Of a stretch of 64,000 nucleotides of DNA, positions 37,301 to 49,073 are shown in pieces. Both the position numbers and the translations under genes were made by a program. The notes below the pieces were generated by a model. That model did not search any database, was not told where the DNA came from, and saw only the letters and a program-made list of their open reading frames with translations. Position 1 is the first letter of the stretch, and every line of letters starts with the position of its first letter. The DNA comes from Piper betle (taxonomy: Eukaryota; Streptophyta; Magnoliopsida; Piperales; Piperaceae): the NCBI GenBank assembly GCA_033002965.1, contig JAURVB010004958.1, positions 1-64,000 of the forward strand, in the 5' to 3' direction.

Positions 37301-40300
37301 CTGACGATAAGAACAAGAGATAGAACTTGATGGACTCCAGTCGAAACTCTTATTGTTTACAAAGATAGTAACAGAAATATACTTACTACTCCAGTGAATA
37401 AAATTGAAACGATACCAGAAAGGCCAAGACCTTCAGCTAGCATGTACCTAAAGAGAAAGAAGTACGTGCAGAGATGACCACAAGATGTGCAGATGACATA
37501 ATTAGAAAAAGAAACTAAGCTGGGTAGCAGAATGACATACGAGAAATAGGGGAAAAGGACAACAAGGCAGCTTTCCAGATTTTGAAGGCTGCAAAAGAAA
37601 GCGCACACTGTAAGGCAAGCCCACTGAGAACTAATCACCTATTCACATTAGAGACAAAGAAGACGAGCTTACTTATCAATATTCAGGTTGGCATACTTGA
37701 AAAGGTATACATAAGTTAAGGTCCTCTATTTTGTTCACACACTGAAGAAACAATCCCAGAATAATAAAATATAGTCACTAACTACTATATTTCGTCCGTA
37801 TCTCAAATATAAATATCTTGATTCTAAAGACAACTTTAACACTCTTAACAATCCAAATCCAAATATTCCCCATTTAAGGCTATCTGTAAGAACACACAAG
37901 TAGCTAACAGCTTTAACTCATCATCGCCGAAACTATAAGACAGTAAAAGGCAAGTAAATAAAATACACCAGCTATCTGCAAAGAAGACTTCTATTTAAAA
38001 AAAGGATATCAAAGCAGAGGTAAATCCAGCGGCAACTCCTGCAGAGGAAAATTTACAGTACATAAGAAAAACTAAAGTCTGGCATTTACCTCATCAGATA
38101 TGAATACCAGATAACAGAGCTTGTTTATATAACTAAAACCAGCCAAACAGTATGTTATTTATGGAACAACTACAAGCTTCCGCGTTTTTAAACAAGTGTG
38201 AGCCTGTTTTGCAATGATTCCATTTTCATTGGAGTATATTAAAGGCATACAGCGGAAATAGATAACCTGCAGACATAGAACCAATAAATGTCTCAAGGAA
38301 GCTCAAGATGAGAAAGAAAAAGTTATGATTGGGTGTTGCACGGCTCTTTACTGATGACATTGTCCTGATATAGAAAATTCATATTTTGCCATTAGTATTT
38401 ATGATAAGTAATACATTTCAACTTCATACTGAATAATTACATGTGCAAGGAATGGAACAAACCTGTAGAGTGAGATAGCCATCTTATTTGTTTCCCAAAA
38501 AAAAATCAAAACAAACCCACATGCAATCAGTTAAAAGGGGCAAAAAAAAGTTGCATAAGGAAGTCCAAGATTAGACAAAGGACCCATACTGCATCATTTA
38601 GAACAGATTCACCAAACACCAAAGCATAGAGATTAACATCTGTGCCAAGTTCCTGTGGCAAGAAGAGGACGCAAGATAGTCAAACAAACTGATTCAACAC
38701 TTTATACCTAATTATTATTAAATAAAAATAGCAAGCAATATAAATGTCAAAATTAGCCCACATCAAAATGGTAAGATTACTTGACAACAACATATACATA
38801 TCCAAGAACAGAGTAAGGTGCGGCTCATTTAACCATAATTACGCTTAGGCTAAGCTACCTCAAAAGCTCAATTCAGCTGAAATCAGATCAGCTCCAATGT
38901 GGTTCACTTATAGTTTAGACCTACTTTTCCCCCCTAATTGTGAACCTAAAAGTATGTTTTGCAACTCATATGCTCAGCTTTGAGGGATTCAATAATCCAG
39001 ATGTGATTTGGTCAATATATTCTATTAGTAATAAGCATCATTAACAAGCTTTTCTCAAACTAAGAAGTAACAAAATAAAAAATAAAAAATAAAAAAATCT
39101 AGCTGAAACAACTCATTTTAACTTTTCCAGCCAGCTTGCTATAAACTCAAATCCATAGCAGACCAATCCTTGCATGACAAAACCCATATCGATCGACTCA
39201 CTAGTAGCAGTAGCATGAACCAGTAACTCCATTAACATTTAGAAATCTAGAACGGCTTAAATCATAAAAACAAGGAATGAAAAATAATATGCAAACTATA
39301 ATTTTAACGAACTTCTGTTAAACAATATGGTTTAACAGGACCCAATTTTAATAGTACATCTAGTTAAAAACATTTTAATCTAAAACACTGTACACATATA
39401 ACACTTCTAGAACAATGTACAAAGCCTCTTGGGTCAATTTACAAAACAAATGACTATTTAACACTTAATTATTTGATAATACTAACCCAATCGTTATTGG
39501 TTTTAGGACTGTTCAAGAGGGTAATAACAGTTTCTCCTCGTGTATATTGGTGAGCTTTTTAGATCAAAATCTTCACAAATATTTTATCAAACAATTCGTG
39601 TAAAAATGTTGCAAACCTGGAATATGGCTAAGACTGTAACGGGATCTGTGGCAGAAATGAGAGCACCAAACATCATGCACTCAACAAATGGCAAGCGGTA
39701 CATAAGGAAAATAAATCCACCAGTGTATCTGCAGTAAGCCATCAAAACAATTAAAATAGAGTAATCTGACAACAAAAACAAACTATCAAAGAAGAGACAT
39801 TTTCATACTTACACTAAAAGTCCAGTAACCACAGCAGCAATAAAAGTCCCAAAGATCGCAAAAGTAACAATGGCACCAAAATTTGAAAAGAAGGGTTTCT
39901 GCCAAAAATGAATATACATATACGGAAATGATTTAGAATATGACCCATCCAGGTTTATACAAGTGTTAATCCAAGAGCAAACTTACTGGTGCAAGGCTAA
40001 ATCCGGACTGATTAATTAGTGGTCAAGGAAAAAAATCTTCATATATTTAGAAATATGAAAATAAGCTAGAAAGGAATCATAGAAACCAAAATAAATCAAA
40101 TCAGGATATAATATTATTGGCGGCAGTAGAAAGAGAAAGAAGAACTCCTCGTGAAAGTTGTACCATGTCCTGAATCATAAAATAAAGAAATTATGAACAA
40201 AAGGGAATTAATTATTAGCAATACACAGGAGATTCTCTCACAATAAAGGACCTTGTACTGGATTCAGAATCCGACAGGTTAGCGAATGCACCAACAAGAA

Positions 40301-41668
40301 TGCCTGAAACAGAAAATTCCCATCAAGCAATTTTACAACAACAATTACAATATTTTCTTGACATACGAAAAGCATAGAGCTCTTTTTAAAAAAAATAAAA
40401 ATAAAGCATCCAAATGTTATTCAAGCAAGATCGGGAGATGATATCACTCTGTATACAGAAATTCATAATTGAATTGGTTCTGTAAAACAGAGTCCTAACA
40501 ATAGCAGATAACATTCTGAAAAAAACCATGGCCCAAATACTGGTTCTGTAAGAAAGTTTGCTACCCATGATCTATCACTTATGCAACCCATCATTTTCAG
40601 ATTGCAGGCAATGGAATCTATAATTTGAAAAAGAAAAAAAAATTAAATAAAAGGGTATGATAGTAAAGATCTTTTACCAGATCATTGGACAAAGACATTG
40701 GACTAGTAGACAGTATAGCTAACCTAAATACATAAATTGACAACAAATAGGTCAAACATTTCAATAAAATCTAGTTGCACAAGACTTCAAAAAAAATCCC
40801 CAAGTAACAGCAGATCTCCAACTCCTGTCCCATCCAGTCATGATATAATAGTAGAATTAGTCAACTCAGAATTCCGAAACACCATAACTTTCAACTTATA
40901 AAGTTTAGTGTCAATCCACTTTCAATCCAATCAACGCCCTCACACTAATAATACAAACTTCATAGGAATTTTCTAAGCTAAATGTGGCTGGATGCACCAG
41001 CGAAAGGCAAAAATTCGTCCATGGAATGTTCCCAATTGAAAAGCCTTTGCTCGACGCTACTCAATAAAAACTCCATATCAACAAATACGGTATCATTTTT
41101 TGCCATTAACAACTTGTTTTCGTCAAAATGTACCAAATTTAACACCTTTTGATCGAATTCACCACCATTATCAACATTAAACAACTTCTGCGCTAATCAA
41201 CCACGCAACTTTCTCGCCAATAACAGCCTTTTTTCATCAAAATCTTCCCATTTTCTCATCAAAATTTCCCCAATAAAAAACCTTCTGATTATATTCATCA
41301 CAATTATAAATACTGAACAACTTCTACGCTACTCAATACCAACTCCAGACCAACAAATAAACCGTCTTTTCAACCAAAAACGAAGAATTCGCCCAAACTC
41401 AGATCAGCATACAAATCAAACTCAAAACGCAAACAAATAACCAGAATCAAAGCAAAAAAGGAAGGGGAAGGGGGGGACGAATCGGACCTATCAAGAGAGA
41501 AACGCTGGCTTCAGGGAGGTAGTAGAACTTCTTGCGGCGGAAGACATGGCCGGCGATGAAGGCGAGGACAAGCATGGATATCTGGAGCAGGATCCCCACC
41601 CCCGCCGCCCGCGCCTCCTTGCCAGGGTTCGCCGGCGACACCGACGGCGGCGTACTCTCCTCCACCAT
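34341..41668 (-). CDS. NHX6: Endosomal-type Na+(K+)/H+ antiporter, NHX5/NHX6 group, 21 exons
   Basis: CPA1 exchanger of the Golgi/TGN/prevacuolar membranes that controls luminal pH and K+. Exons, 5' to 3': 41668-41488, 40303-40252, 40169-40110, 40011-39987, 39898-39813, 39728-39617, 38652-38590, 38482-38463, 38364-38267, 38038-38010, 37704-37673, 37588-37541, 37447-37387, 37300-37203, 37095-37020, 36901-36882, 36312-36215, 36130-36021, 35680-35597, 35015-34921, 34500-34341. The sum is 1608 nt, 535 residues, the length of Arabidopsis NHX6. Marks: [21 protein letters not shown], the amiloride-site block [11 protein letters not shown] (residues 87-97), [13 protein letters not shown], the transport-site block FGESVLNDA (to residue 193), [41 protein letters not shown] (split), [13 protein letters not shown] and [10 protein letters not shown]. 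Introns 3, 10 and 15 are U12-type. Choice between NHX5 and NHX6 is uncertain. A short last intron (GTAAGG at 34417) could alternatively be spliced; unspliced it stays open and ends [10 protein letters not shown]. Confidence 0.93.
36454..36660 (+). repeat. Dispersed repeat, copy 2 (in NHX intron 16)
   Basis: Direct-orientation copy of 28644-28850, about 7.8 kb away. It shares the start AACCAAATCACATCAGAATTT and the later blocks CAAATGACAAGTAGTGG and CCTTCCAAATG. It lies in the 569-bp intron between NHX exons 16 and 17. Class unknown. Confidence 0.6.
36902..37019 (-). other. U12-type GT-AG intron (NHX intron 15)
   Basis: The 5' splice site GTATCCTTAAA matches the U12 consensus. A TTCCTTAGC branch-site-like motif at 36926-36918 lies about 18 nt from the CAG acceptor. 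The joined exons read FFSI-LFIIVAR, as in NHX5/6. Length 118 nt. Confidence 0.8.
37705..38009 (-). other. U12-type AT-AC intron (NHX intron 10)
   Basis: The 5' splice site ATATCCTTTTT is a perfect U12 match. The 3' end reads CCTTAAC followed by TTATGTATAC, so the branch A (37716) is 11 nt upstream of the exon and the intron ends in AC. The joined exons read [14 protein letters not shown], as in the family. No GT-AG alternative gives this frame. Confidence 0.9.
40012..40109 (-). other. U12-type intron with AT-AA ends (NHX intron 3)
   Basis: The 5' end is ATATCCTGA (consensus RTATCCTTT). The branch site TTCCTTGAC at 40030-40022 matches the U12 consensus TTCCTTRAY at every position, and its A (40023) lies 11 nt before the exon. 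Only an exon start at 40011 keeps the frame, giving [13 protein letters not shown] as in NHX5/6 proteins. This makes the intron end in AA; using the nearby CAG instead would shift the frame. Length 98 nt. Confidence 0.8.
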
Positions 41669-43608
41669 CTCGATCGCCGGCGATGCCAACCTCAACCCTC
41701 TCGCCGGCGCCGGCGACGGCCACGGATCGGATCGGGGACAAAAAACGTGTCTTTGTCTTCCCAAATCCCACCACCAAAAACAAAAGAAAAAGTCGTTTCT
41801 AGGCTTTGCTTAATTAATTAATTAATTGAGTTGATTTAAAGTAAACAAGTTACATTAAATGTGCAAATACAATATTAATATTTAAATTCATAGTTTTCGA
41901 TAAATATATTCAAGTTTCATAACTATATTTTATAATTATTCCTAAATCTTAAGATAAATATTTTACAATTATTCTTCGTCCAATTCTCCATCTCCGTCGA
42001 TATTCATGTATAATAGCTTAAGTCTCATTTTTTAGATTATAAATAATATTTATAATTATTTTAAAATATATAATTAATATTTATACTTATTTTGTAACGT
42101 CGGTGAAGAGCATGACTCATGAACGTTGGTATAATATGATTCAAATCTTAATTAAAGATCACGATAAAATTATAATTTTGTTTCTCTAAAAAATAAAGTT
42201 CAACGGGAGCCTTCTTAAAAATTGTGATTGACAAAATTATAGTTGTAATAAAAGAATAATTATATTTGGGTATTTATATTCGGACGAGGAGTTAAGAGTG
42301 GTTGATTAAATTGTCACAATTTAGAAATGTGATAATCATATATTAATAATTATTTAAATAAAAATTTAAAATAACAAAAGACTAAATGGATTTCTATCAT
42401 GTTTGATTCTGATACAACCACCTATTTTAATGCGTGGTATCCATATTTTTTTTAAATTGATTATTATTATTATTATTATTATTATCATATAAATATATAC
42501 ACTTGAGTGTATAATAATAATTATTTACAAGGGCTCTTAAAATTTATATTGTCAAATATAGTCCGGTGGTGGCACTACAGACTAAAATTTATTTGATAGA
42601 AAATATATATTAAGGTATTGTTTTTTTTAATTTATAAATAAATTAAAAGGTTAATACTTGAATGATCCTAACAATTTTGACATTACATACATGATAATTT
42701 AGTTTTGGATGAGACAAGTCCGATGGGGGGCATCCACATCAATTTATCAAATGTTTTGAATGACTTGCTTTGAGAATAAAAAGAAGAAGAATTGTCATTC
42801 ACTCTTCCTATTTCTCGGTAAATTTGGCCATCAAAACTCGTCTGCCCAACACTCTCATCCCCCTGCTTCATTAGACACGGCATTTAAGATTTTAGCAATA
42901 AATAACGGTAATTTTTTAATAAAAAATATATAAAAAAGGAGAGGTGTATTCTCTTATATAAACATCTCTCAATCTTTTTTTATAAATATCAATTATTATG
43001 AATAATATGATATATATATATATATTAAAAGTTTATATGAGTTTGGTGCTGGAAAAATTTATCGTCCCTAAATCAATTTAGATTAATCAATTATAAGAAC
43101 GACACGGATTAAACAAATCTTAATTAAAAATAAATTCTCTTCCCTGATGCCACGGTGATCGTACAAGGTTGTCTCTGGCAAATCCAATGACTAGAGGCAG
43201 CCTTGCCAGATCCTATGGTGGCTTGCCGCACAAGCTAGTTGCCATTGAAATTGGCCAACTGCGATCAAGTTTAGCCTTACGGCCTCTGACTAAATCATGT
43301 CTGAGTCGGCTTGGCCTAACTAACGATGATTGTCGGTCCGCTGTTATTAAAAATGGGTGGGGGTTTTTATTTTTTAAGTTTGATTTAATATAGACCGTTA
43401 TTATAATCAGATAGTCTAACTTGATTGGTGGTAGGAAATTTTTTTGGCCCAAGAGGCAAGACTATCAAATCTTTATATATATATATATATGTATATATAG
43501 AAAAGAAAATAAAAATATTTTGTATGAGTGGTTCCAAATTAAGACAAAAAATGATTAAAATAGAAGATTCTAGAAGCTCTACCCCATTTGAAACTTCTTG
43601 CTCTTACT
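41669..43608. other. NHX upstream region and AT-rich intergenic DNA
   Basis: The NHX promoter/5' UTR lies in the first few hundred bases (GC-rich up to about 41745, then AATTAATTAATTAATT). The rest is AT-rich with simple runs: ATT repeats near 42467-42486, and TA runs near 43011-43026 and 43472-43490. A less AT-rich stretch at about 43145-43360 shows no gene. Confidence 0.5.
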
Positions 43609-43721
43609 CCATAAATACTAAATAAAAAAACTAATAAAAAATAGAACATTGTCTTACTCTTTGTTTGCCAAACCTTCACTTTCAATTTCCTTATAGAAAA
43701 TTTTCATTATTTTTAGTTCAA
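43609..43721 (+). repeat. Direct repeat, left copy
   Basis: Contains AAATACT-AATAAAAAA-CTAATAAAA, then TACTCTTTGTTTGC-AAACCTTCACTT and ATTTCCTTATAGAAAATTTT, in the same order as 44531-44647. The two copies flank an 810-bp block of different composition. Confidence 0.75.
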
Positions 43722-44530
43722 GCAAGAGTAGGTGTCCCTTATTCTCCTTCGAAGCGGGACGGGTTAGCTCAATAGCTCAAAAGTGGAACTGGCTTTATCG
43801 TTCTCCCTTGGGATGAAGTGGCCTGAGGCTTGATCTTGCCTTCAGGGACGACTAAGCTAATTCATAAACTTAATTCTGAGTAAGAGCAGCTTCGCTACTA
43901 AGGCTTAGCATAAAATCAAGTCCACTCCGCACTGACACTTCACTAATGCTCGGCTAAGTCTTGAACCATTGCGTTGACTGTTTGCTTCTCAGTAGCAAAA
44001 GCGCTTTCATTGCCCCAACAAGAAAATTTGAATTAATTTTCTTGCTCCTACTTCCTCATCTTTGCTCGTTAAGCCAACTTTGCCTTTGAGAGGTGAAACA
44101 GCAGTTGAAGTGGAGCAAAAGCCCTCATAAGGCTTGTGTGATGCAATGCATTATCATAGATCTCCGAACATTTCCTTTCTTACGAGATGCATGTTGAATC
44201 TTTTAATGTATCTCCATGCAATAAGGGATTCAAACTCATGTTTGCTAAGATACAAAGAAACCTTTCAAAGCATTTAAGAAGTAGAGTTGAACAAGCTTTA
44301 TCTTTCTCCTTCTGGTTGAAGCAGTTTGGACTCCTTGCTTAAAGTTTAAGGCTAATGGAATAGAGGAATGGTCACAAATGTGAAGAAAATCAAAGTGATC
44401 TCACAGATGTGATTTGTAATCACACAATAAAAATATTTAAGAGATGGAACAATAAATAATTAAGAGATTTAGAAAGGGCATTTGCTCCGTAAATACTGAA
44501 TAAAAGAGATGAAACAAATCATTATAATCC
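43722..44530. other. Higher-GC block between two direct repeats, origin unknown
   Basis: Starts with AAGCGGGACGGGTTAGCTC (about 43754) and has a base composition near 43 percent GC up to about 44160, unlike the 25 percent surroundings. No long open frame, no tRNA fold and no known protein. The texture resembles plant organellar intergenic DNA, but I recognise no organellar gene. It could be a transferred organellar fragment or the interior of a small element bounded by the repeats. Confidence 0.35.
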
Positions 44531-44647
44531 TCCACAAATACTGAATAAAAAACTAATAAAAGAAAATAGAACCTTCTCTAACTCTTTGTTTGCGAAACCT
44601 TCACTTCAATTTCCTTATAGAAAATTTTCTGTATTTTTATTTCAATT
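44531..44647 (+). repeat. Direct repeat, right copy
   Basis: Diverged copy of 43609-43721, same orientation. A short partial copy of its beginning (CCGTAAATACTGAATAAAAGA) is present just before it at about 44488, suggesting local slippage or duplication. Confidence 0.75.
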
Positions 44648-45119
44648 CTGACTATTCTTCTTTTTGTTTATTCGTTTGGATAATTTTAAAATTTTAACTA
44701 TTTCATGACTCTATTGTTCCATCTCTTAATTAAATTTGTCCCTTATTAATTTTTTCAAGGTAAAAATGATGTAATATTTATTAATATACATCTTGCATCA
44801 ACTCATGACTAATAAAAGTATAATTTACTATCTACTAACTTCGTATTCATTTCAAGTTTGGTTTAATACAATAATTAGCGAACTAATATCAAACTCTTAA
44901 CCTCTTGTAATTGCCTACACATATAATTAAAATTATTAATTTCAATACTTATAAATACAATTAGAGCACTGATTTAATTATTGTTTTGAATACGTGTTTA
45001 CATAATACTCATCTTAATTAGAATGAGAAAATTAAGATAATTTACATATCAAATATAAACTACTCAAATGTAATTGGGACATGTCTAGTTATATAATTAT
45101 TTTATTTTATTTTTTATGA

Positions 45120-45160
<41 letters not shown>

Positions 45161-45640
45161 GTATAACATTTGTTTGGAGTAATTTAGTAGTCCTACTACC
45201 TAAAATTTATATAGATAAATGTAAGACAAACAATGGTATTACTTATACATTTTCAAACTAATATAATATTTTTAACCCTTTCATCTTATTTATTGAAATA
45301 TTGTCATAAAAATTAAATTTATTTATTTTAATTTAATGCCTTTTGAAAACTATAAAATCACATCATATTAATGTCTAAAAAAGATAAAAATTTTATTAAC
45401 CTCCAACTTATACACATATATATATATATTATATAATCATCATTATGTAAAAATTATTAAAAAATTCAAACTAAAATTGTAATTTCTACAAATTATATAA
45501 AGTATAAGTTATCTTAAATTCTATATTTTATTATTATTAGCAGTATTATCATATTAATAAAAATTGTTGACATTAAACATTTGATGATGATGGAGAATGA
45601 TTGACGTGTGGGGGGAAGACTTGTGTAGGAAGAAAGCCCA
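44648..45640. other. AT-rich intergenic DNA upstream of HSP90
   Basis: Mostly A+T, with a (TA)n run at about 45123-45158 and another near 45416-45433. No gene seen. The HSP90 promoter occupies the right end. Confidence 0.5.
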
Positions 45641-45642
45641 AT

Positions 45643-45657
45643 AGAAGTTTCTAGAAA
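45643..45657 (+). promoter_or_regulatory. Heat-shock element upstream of HSP90
   Basis: The sequence aGAAgtTTCtaGAAa contains three perfect alternating 5-bp units (GAA at 45644, TTC at 45649, GAA at 45654), the binding pattern for heat-shock factor trimers. It lies about 125 bp before the HSP90 start codon. A TTTATACAT box follows at about 45684, a plausible TATA box. This fits heat-inducible cytosolic HSP90 genes. Confidence 0.8.
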
Positions 45658-45781
45658 CCCTAGTAGCTCTTCCTTGCTCTCTCTTTATACATACCACCCA
45701 CTTCGCCTCCCGACGGCAAACCCGGAAAAGCCTTCCCCTCTCGTCTCTTCCGATCGATCGATCGATCGATCGATTCCATCA

Positions 45782-48700
45782 ATGGCGGACACCGAGACCT
45801 TCGCCTTCCAAGCGGAGATCAACCAGCTTCTGAGCTTGATCATCAACACCTTCTACAGCAACAAGGAGATCTTCCTCCGCGAGCTCATCAGCAACTCCTC
45901 CGATGTCAGCATCTCTCTCTCTTTCATTTTTTGGGTGTAAATTTGTGTCTATTTCACTGTCTTTTCTATTTTGTGATTCTGGGTAGTGGCGCGTGGATTG
46001 GTGTGGGTTGTGGGGTTGATAAAGTTTGTCTTTGACAGGCGCTGGATAAGATTAGGTTCGAGAGCTTGACGGACAAGAGCAAGCTCGATGCACAGCCGGA
46101 GCTTTTCATCCACATTGTCCCCGACAAGGCCAACAACACGCTCTCCATCATCGATAGCGGGATTGGCATGACCAAATCAGGTTTTGTCTCCATTCCTTCT
46201 CCTTTTTCAGCATTGATTATGTGATCCCTAGTTTGTGATTTGTTGGCTTGTGTGTGTGTGTGTGTGTGTGTGTGGTGTGAATTGGAGCAGATTTGGTGAA
46301 CAATTTGGGAACCATTGCCAGATCGGGTACAAAGGAGTTCATGGAGGCTGTGGCCGCTGGTGCTGATGTGAGTATGATTGGGCAGTTTGGTGTGGGGTTC
46401 TACTCAGCTTATCTGGTGTCTGAGAAGGTGATTGTTACGACCAAGCACAATGATGATGAGCAGTATGTGTGGGAGTCTCAGGCAGGTGGTTCCTTTACTG
46501 TGACCAGGGATACGTCCGGGGAGAATCTTGGTAGGGGTACGAAGATCACTCTCTTCCTTAAGGAAGATCAGGTGATTCGTGTTTTCTTATACTCGTGGAT
46601 GGTAATTTGTGTTGTTGCATGTCTTCTTTATTAAATTGCCTGGACGGGTCATTGTGTTTGATTAATTATTTTTTGTGATGTTGGTTGGGTTTGCATTTTG
46701 ATAAGTCCAAGAGCATTTTCTATTGTTTATGAGTTGCTCTGCGGTCTGGGTGATTATAGGTCCTATTCTTATTGTTCTTTGGTTTTATAAATTATTATTG
46801 TGATGTCAACTGGACTATTATCTACTGTAGACGATGCCATTTCTACAAAGGTATTGATGTATTCAGTGTTGAATTAAGTATAGCTATTTTGTTTAACAAT
46901 TCTAATGGGTTGCTCTAAGTTTTTCAGTGATGTGTACCCCTGAATACTCGAGGGATTGGTTCCTTACCATGTACTCGAGGACATGTAATGCTTCTCTATC
47001 CTGTTTGCATCATGGGGTTTCTATTATGTTGAGGAAAATGAAATTCCTTATATTATTGTATGTTAACCGTTAAATGTGAAATGAGAATGTATAAATTCAA
47101 TTTATTTGCTTAATGAATTTCATTGTTTCTCAAAGTGCAGAGAGCGATGTGCTAATTGAGTATAGTCAGCTACTTCACTTGTGTTGTTTGGATCCCATCA
47201 CTTCATGCCGGGAAATGTGGTTCTTAGCATAGTGTCAATCATGAACATGATGATACATGCAGAGGATGCTCTTCATTCTTTTTTTTTTTAATTTTTTTCG
47301 AGCACGACACTCTTCATTCTTATTGCAAGTTTCATTGTTGCTTTTTTACAATTTTTTCCATGCACCACACACCATTTTTCAGTGGCTTCATTTTTACTCG
47401 CATGTGCAAATGTAATCATTCATTTGTTTCTTGACTTTTCTATGTAGCTGGTTCCTAGCAAGGATTTTCTGCTGTTTTTGTTGTCTTTTTAAAGAACTCT
47501 CAGCAACTGTGCTATATGATTATGTCGTGCAGTTGGAGTACCTGGAGGAACGCCGTCTGAAGGACCTTATTAAGAAGCACTCTGAGTTTATCAGTTATCC
47601 TATTTCTCTTTGGACAGAGAAGACCACTGAAAAGGAGGTGTCTGATGATGAGGATGAGGAGGAAAAGAAGGATGAAGAAGGTAAGGTTGAGGATGTGGAT
47701 GAAGCGAAGGAGGAGAAGAAAAGAAGAAGATCAAGGAGGTTTCTCATGAGTGGTCTGTTGTCAACAAGCAGAAACCTATCTGGATGAGAAAGCCCGAGGA
47801 GATCACAAAGGAAGAATATGCTGCTTTCTACAAGAGTCTCACAAATGACTGGGAGGAGCACCTTGCTGTCAAGCATTTCTCTGTGGAGGGCCAGTTGGAA
47901 TTTAAGGCTGTCCTATATGTTCCCAAGAGGGCTCCTTTTGATCTTTTTGATACTAGGAAGAAGCTCAACAACATCAAGCTATATGTGAGGCGTGTCTTTA
48001 TCATGGACAACTGTGAGGAGTTGATTCCTGAGTACCTCAGTTTTGTGAAGGGCATTGTTGACTCCGAGGATCTTCCCCTTAACATCTCGCGAGAGACGCT
48101 ACAGCAAAACAAGATTTTGAAAGTTATTAGGAAGAATCTGGTTAAGAAATGCCTTGAGCTCTTCTTTGAGATTGCCGAGAACAAAGAGGACTACAACAAG
48201 TTCTATGAGGCATTCGCTAAGAATCTCAAGCTTGGTATCCATGAGGACTCTCAGAACAAGGCTAAACTGGCCGAGCTATTGAGGTACCATTCGACCAAGA
48301 GTGGAGATGAGATGACCAGTTTGAAGGACTACGTAACCAGAATGAAAGAGGGTCAAAACGATATCTACTACATTACTGGTGAGAGCAAGAAGGCTGTTGA
48401 GAACTCCCCTTCTTGGAAAAGCTGAAGAAGAAGGGATATGAGGTTCTTTACATGGTTGATGCCATCGATGAGTATGCAGTCGGGCAGCTGAAAGATTTTG
48501 AGGGAAAGAAGTTGGTGTCCGCAACCAAGGAAGGCCTCAAGGTGGATGAGACCGAGGACGAGAAGAAAAAGAAGGAAGAGTTGAAGGAGAAGTTTGAAGG
48601 TCTATGCAAGGTTATCAAGGAGGTTTTGGGCGACAAGGTAGAGAAGGTTGTTGTATCTGACCGAGTGGTGGACTCCCTTGCTGTTTGGTGACCGGAGAGT

Positions 48701-49073
48701 ATGGTTGGACTGCTAACATGGAGAGGATCATGAAGGCCCAAGCTCTGAAAGACAACAGCATGTCGGGCTACATGTCCTCCAAGAAGACAATGGAGATCAA
48801 TCCCGAGAATGCAATCATGGACGAGCTCAGGAAGAGAGCCGATGTCGACAAGAATGACAAATCCGTGAAGGACTTGGTTTTACTCCTCTTCGAAACTGCT
48901 CTTCTTACTTCTGGATTCAGTCTGGAGGACCCCAACACCTTTGGCAACAGGATTCACAGGATGCTCAAGCTTGGCCTGAGTATCGACGATGACGCTGGTG
49001 CCGAGGCAGAGACTGAGATGCCCCCCTCGAGGATGCCGATGCTGAGGACAGCAAGATGGAGGAAGTTGATTAA
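45782..49073 (+). CDS. HSP90: Cytosolic heat shock protein 90, 4 exons
   Basis: ATP-dependent chaperone that matures kinases, receptors and NLR proteins in the cytosol. Exons 45782-45904, 46039-46180, 46291-46571 and 47533-49073, about 696 residues (Arabidopsis 699-705). N-terminal ATPase marks: [56 protein letters not shown]. Then an acidic Glu/Asp/Lys linker, a middle domain ([30 protein letters not shown]) and a C-terminal dimerisation domain. The co-chaperone tail MEEVD is present just before the TAA at 49071. Exon 4 needs four one-base corrections, each a missing base in or beside a homopolymer: AAAA at 47719-47722, TT at 48410-48411, CCC at 48675-48677 and CCCCCC at 49021-49026. Between them the protein is essentially perfect, so sequencing error is the likely cause. 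Intron 2 has a (TG)n run, and a heat-shock element lies upstream. Confidence 0.95.
46249..46274. repeat. (TG)n microsatellite in HSP90 intron 2
   Basis: Thirteen or so TG dinucleotides end about 16 bp before the exon 3 acceptor. A likely length-polymorphic marker. Confidence 0.9.

Noticed and set aside
41669..41764. Upstream extension of the NHX reading frame
   Set aside because: No ATG lies in the extension. The first ATG (41668) gives a length equal to the known family.
43754..43800. tRNA-like GGTTAGCTCAATAGCTC
   Set aside because: No anticodon or T arm could be folded downstream.
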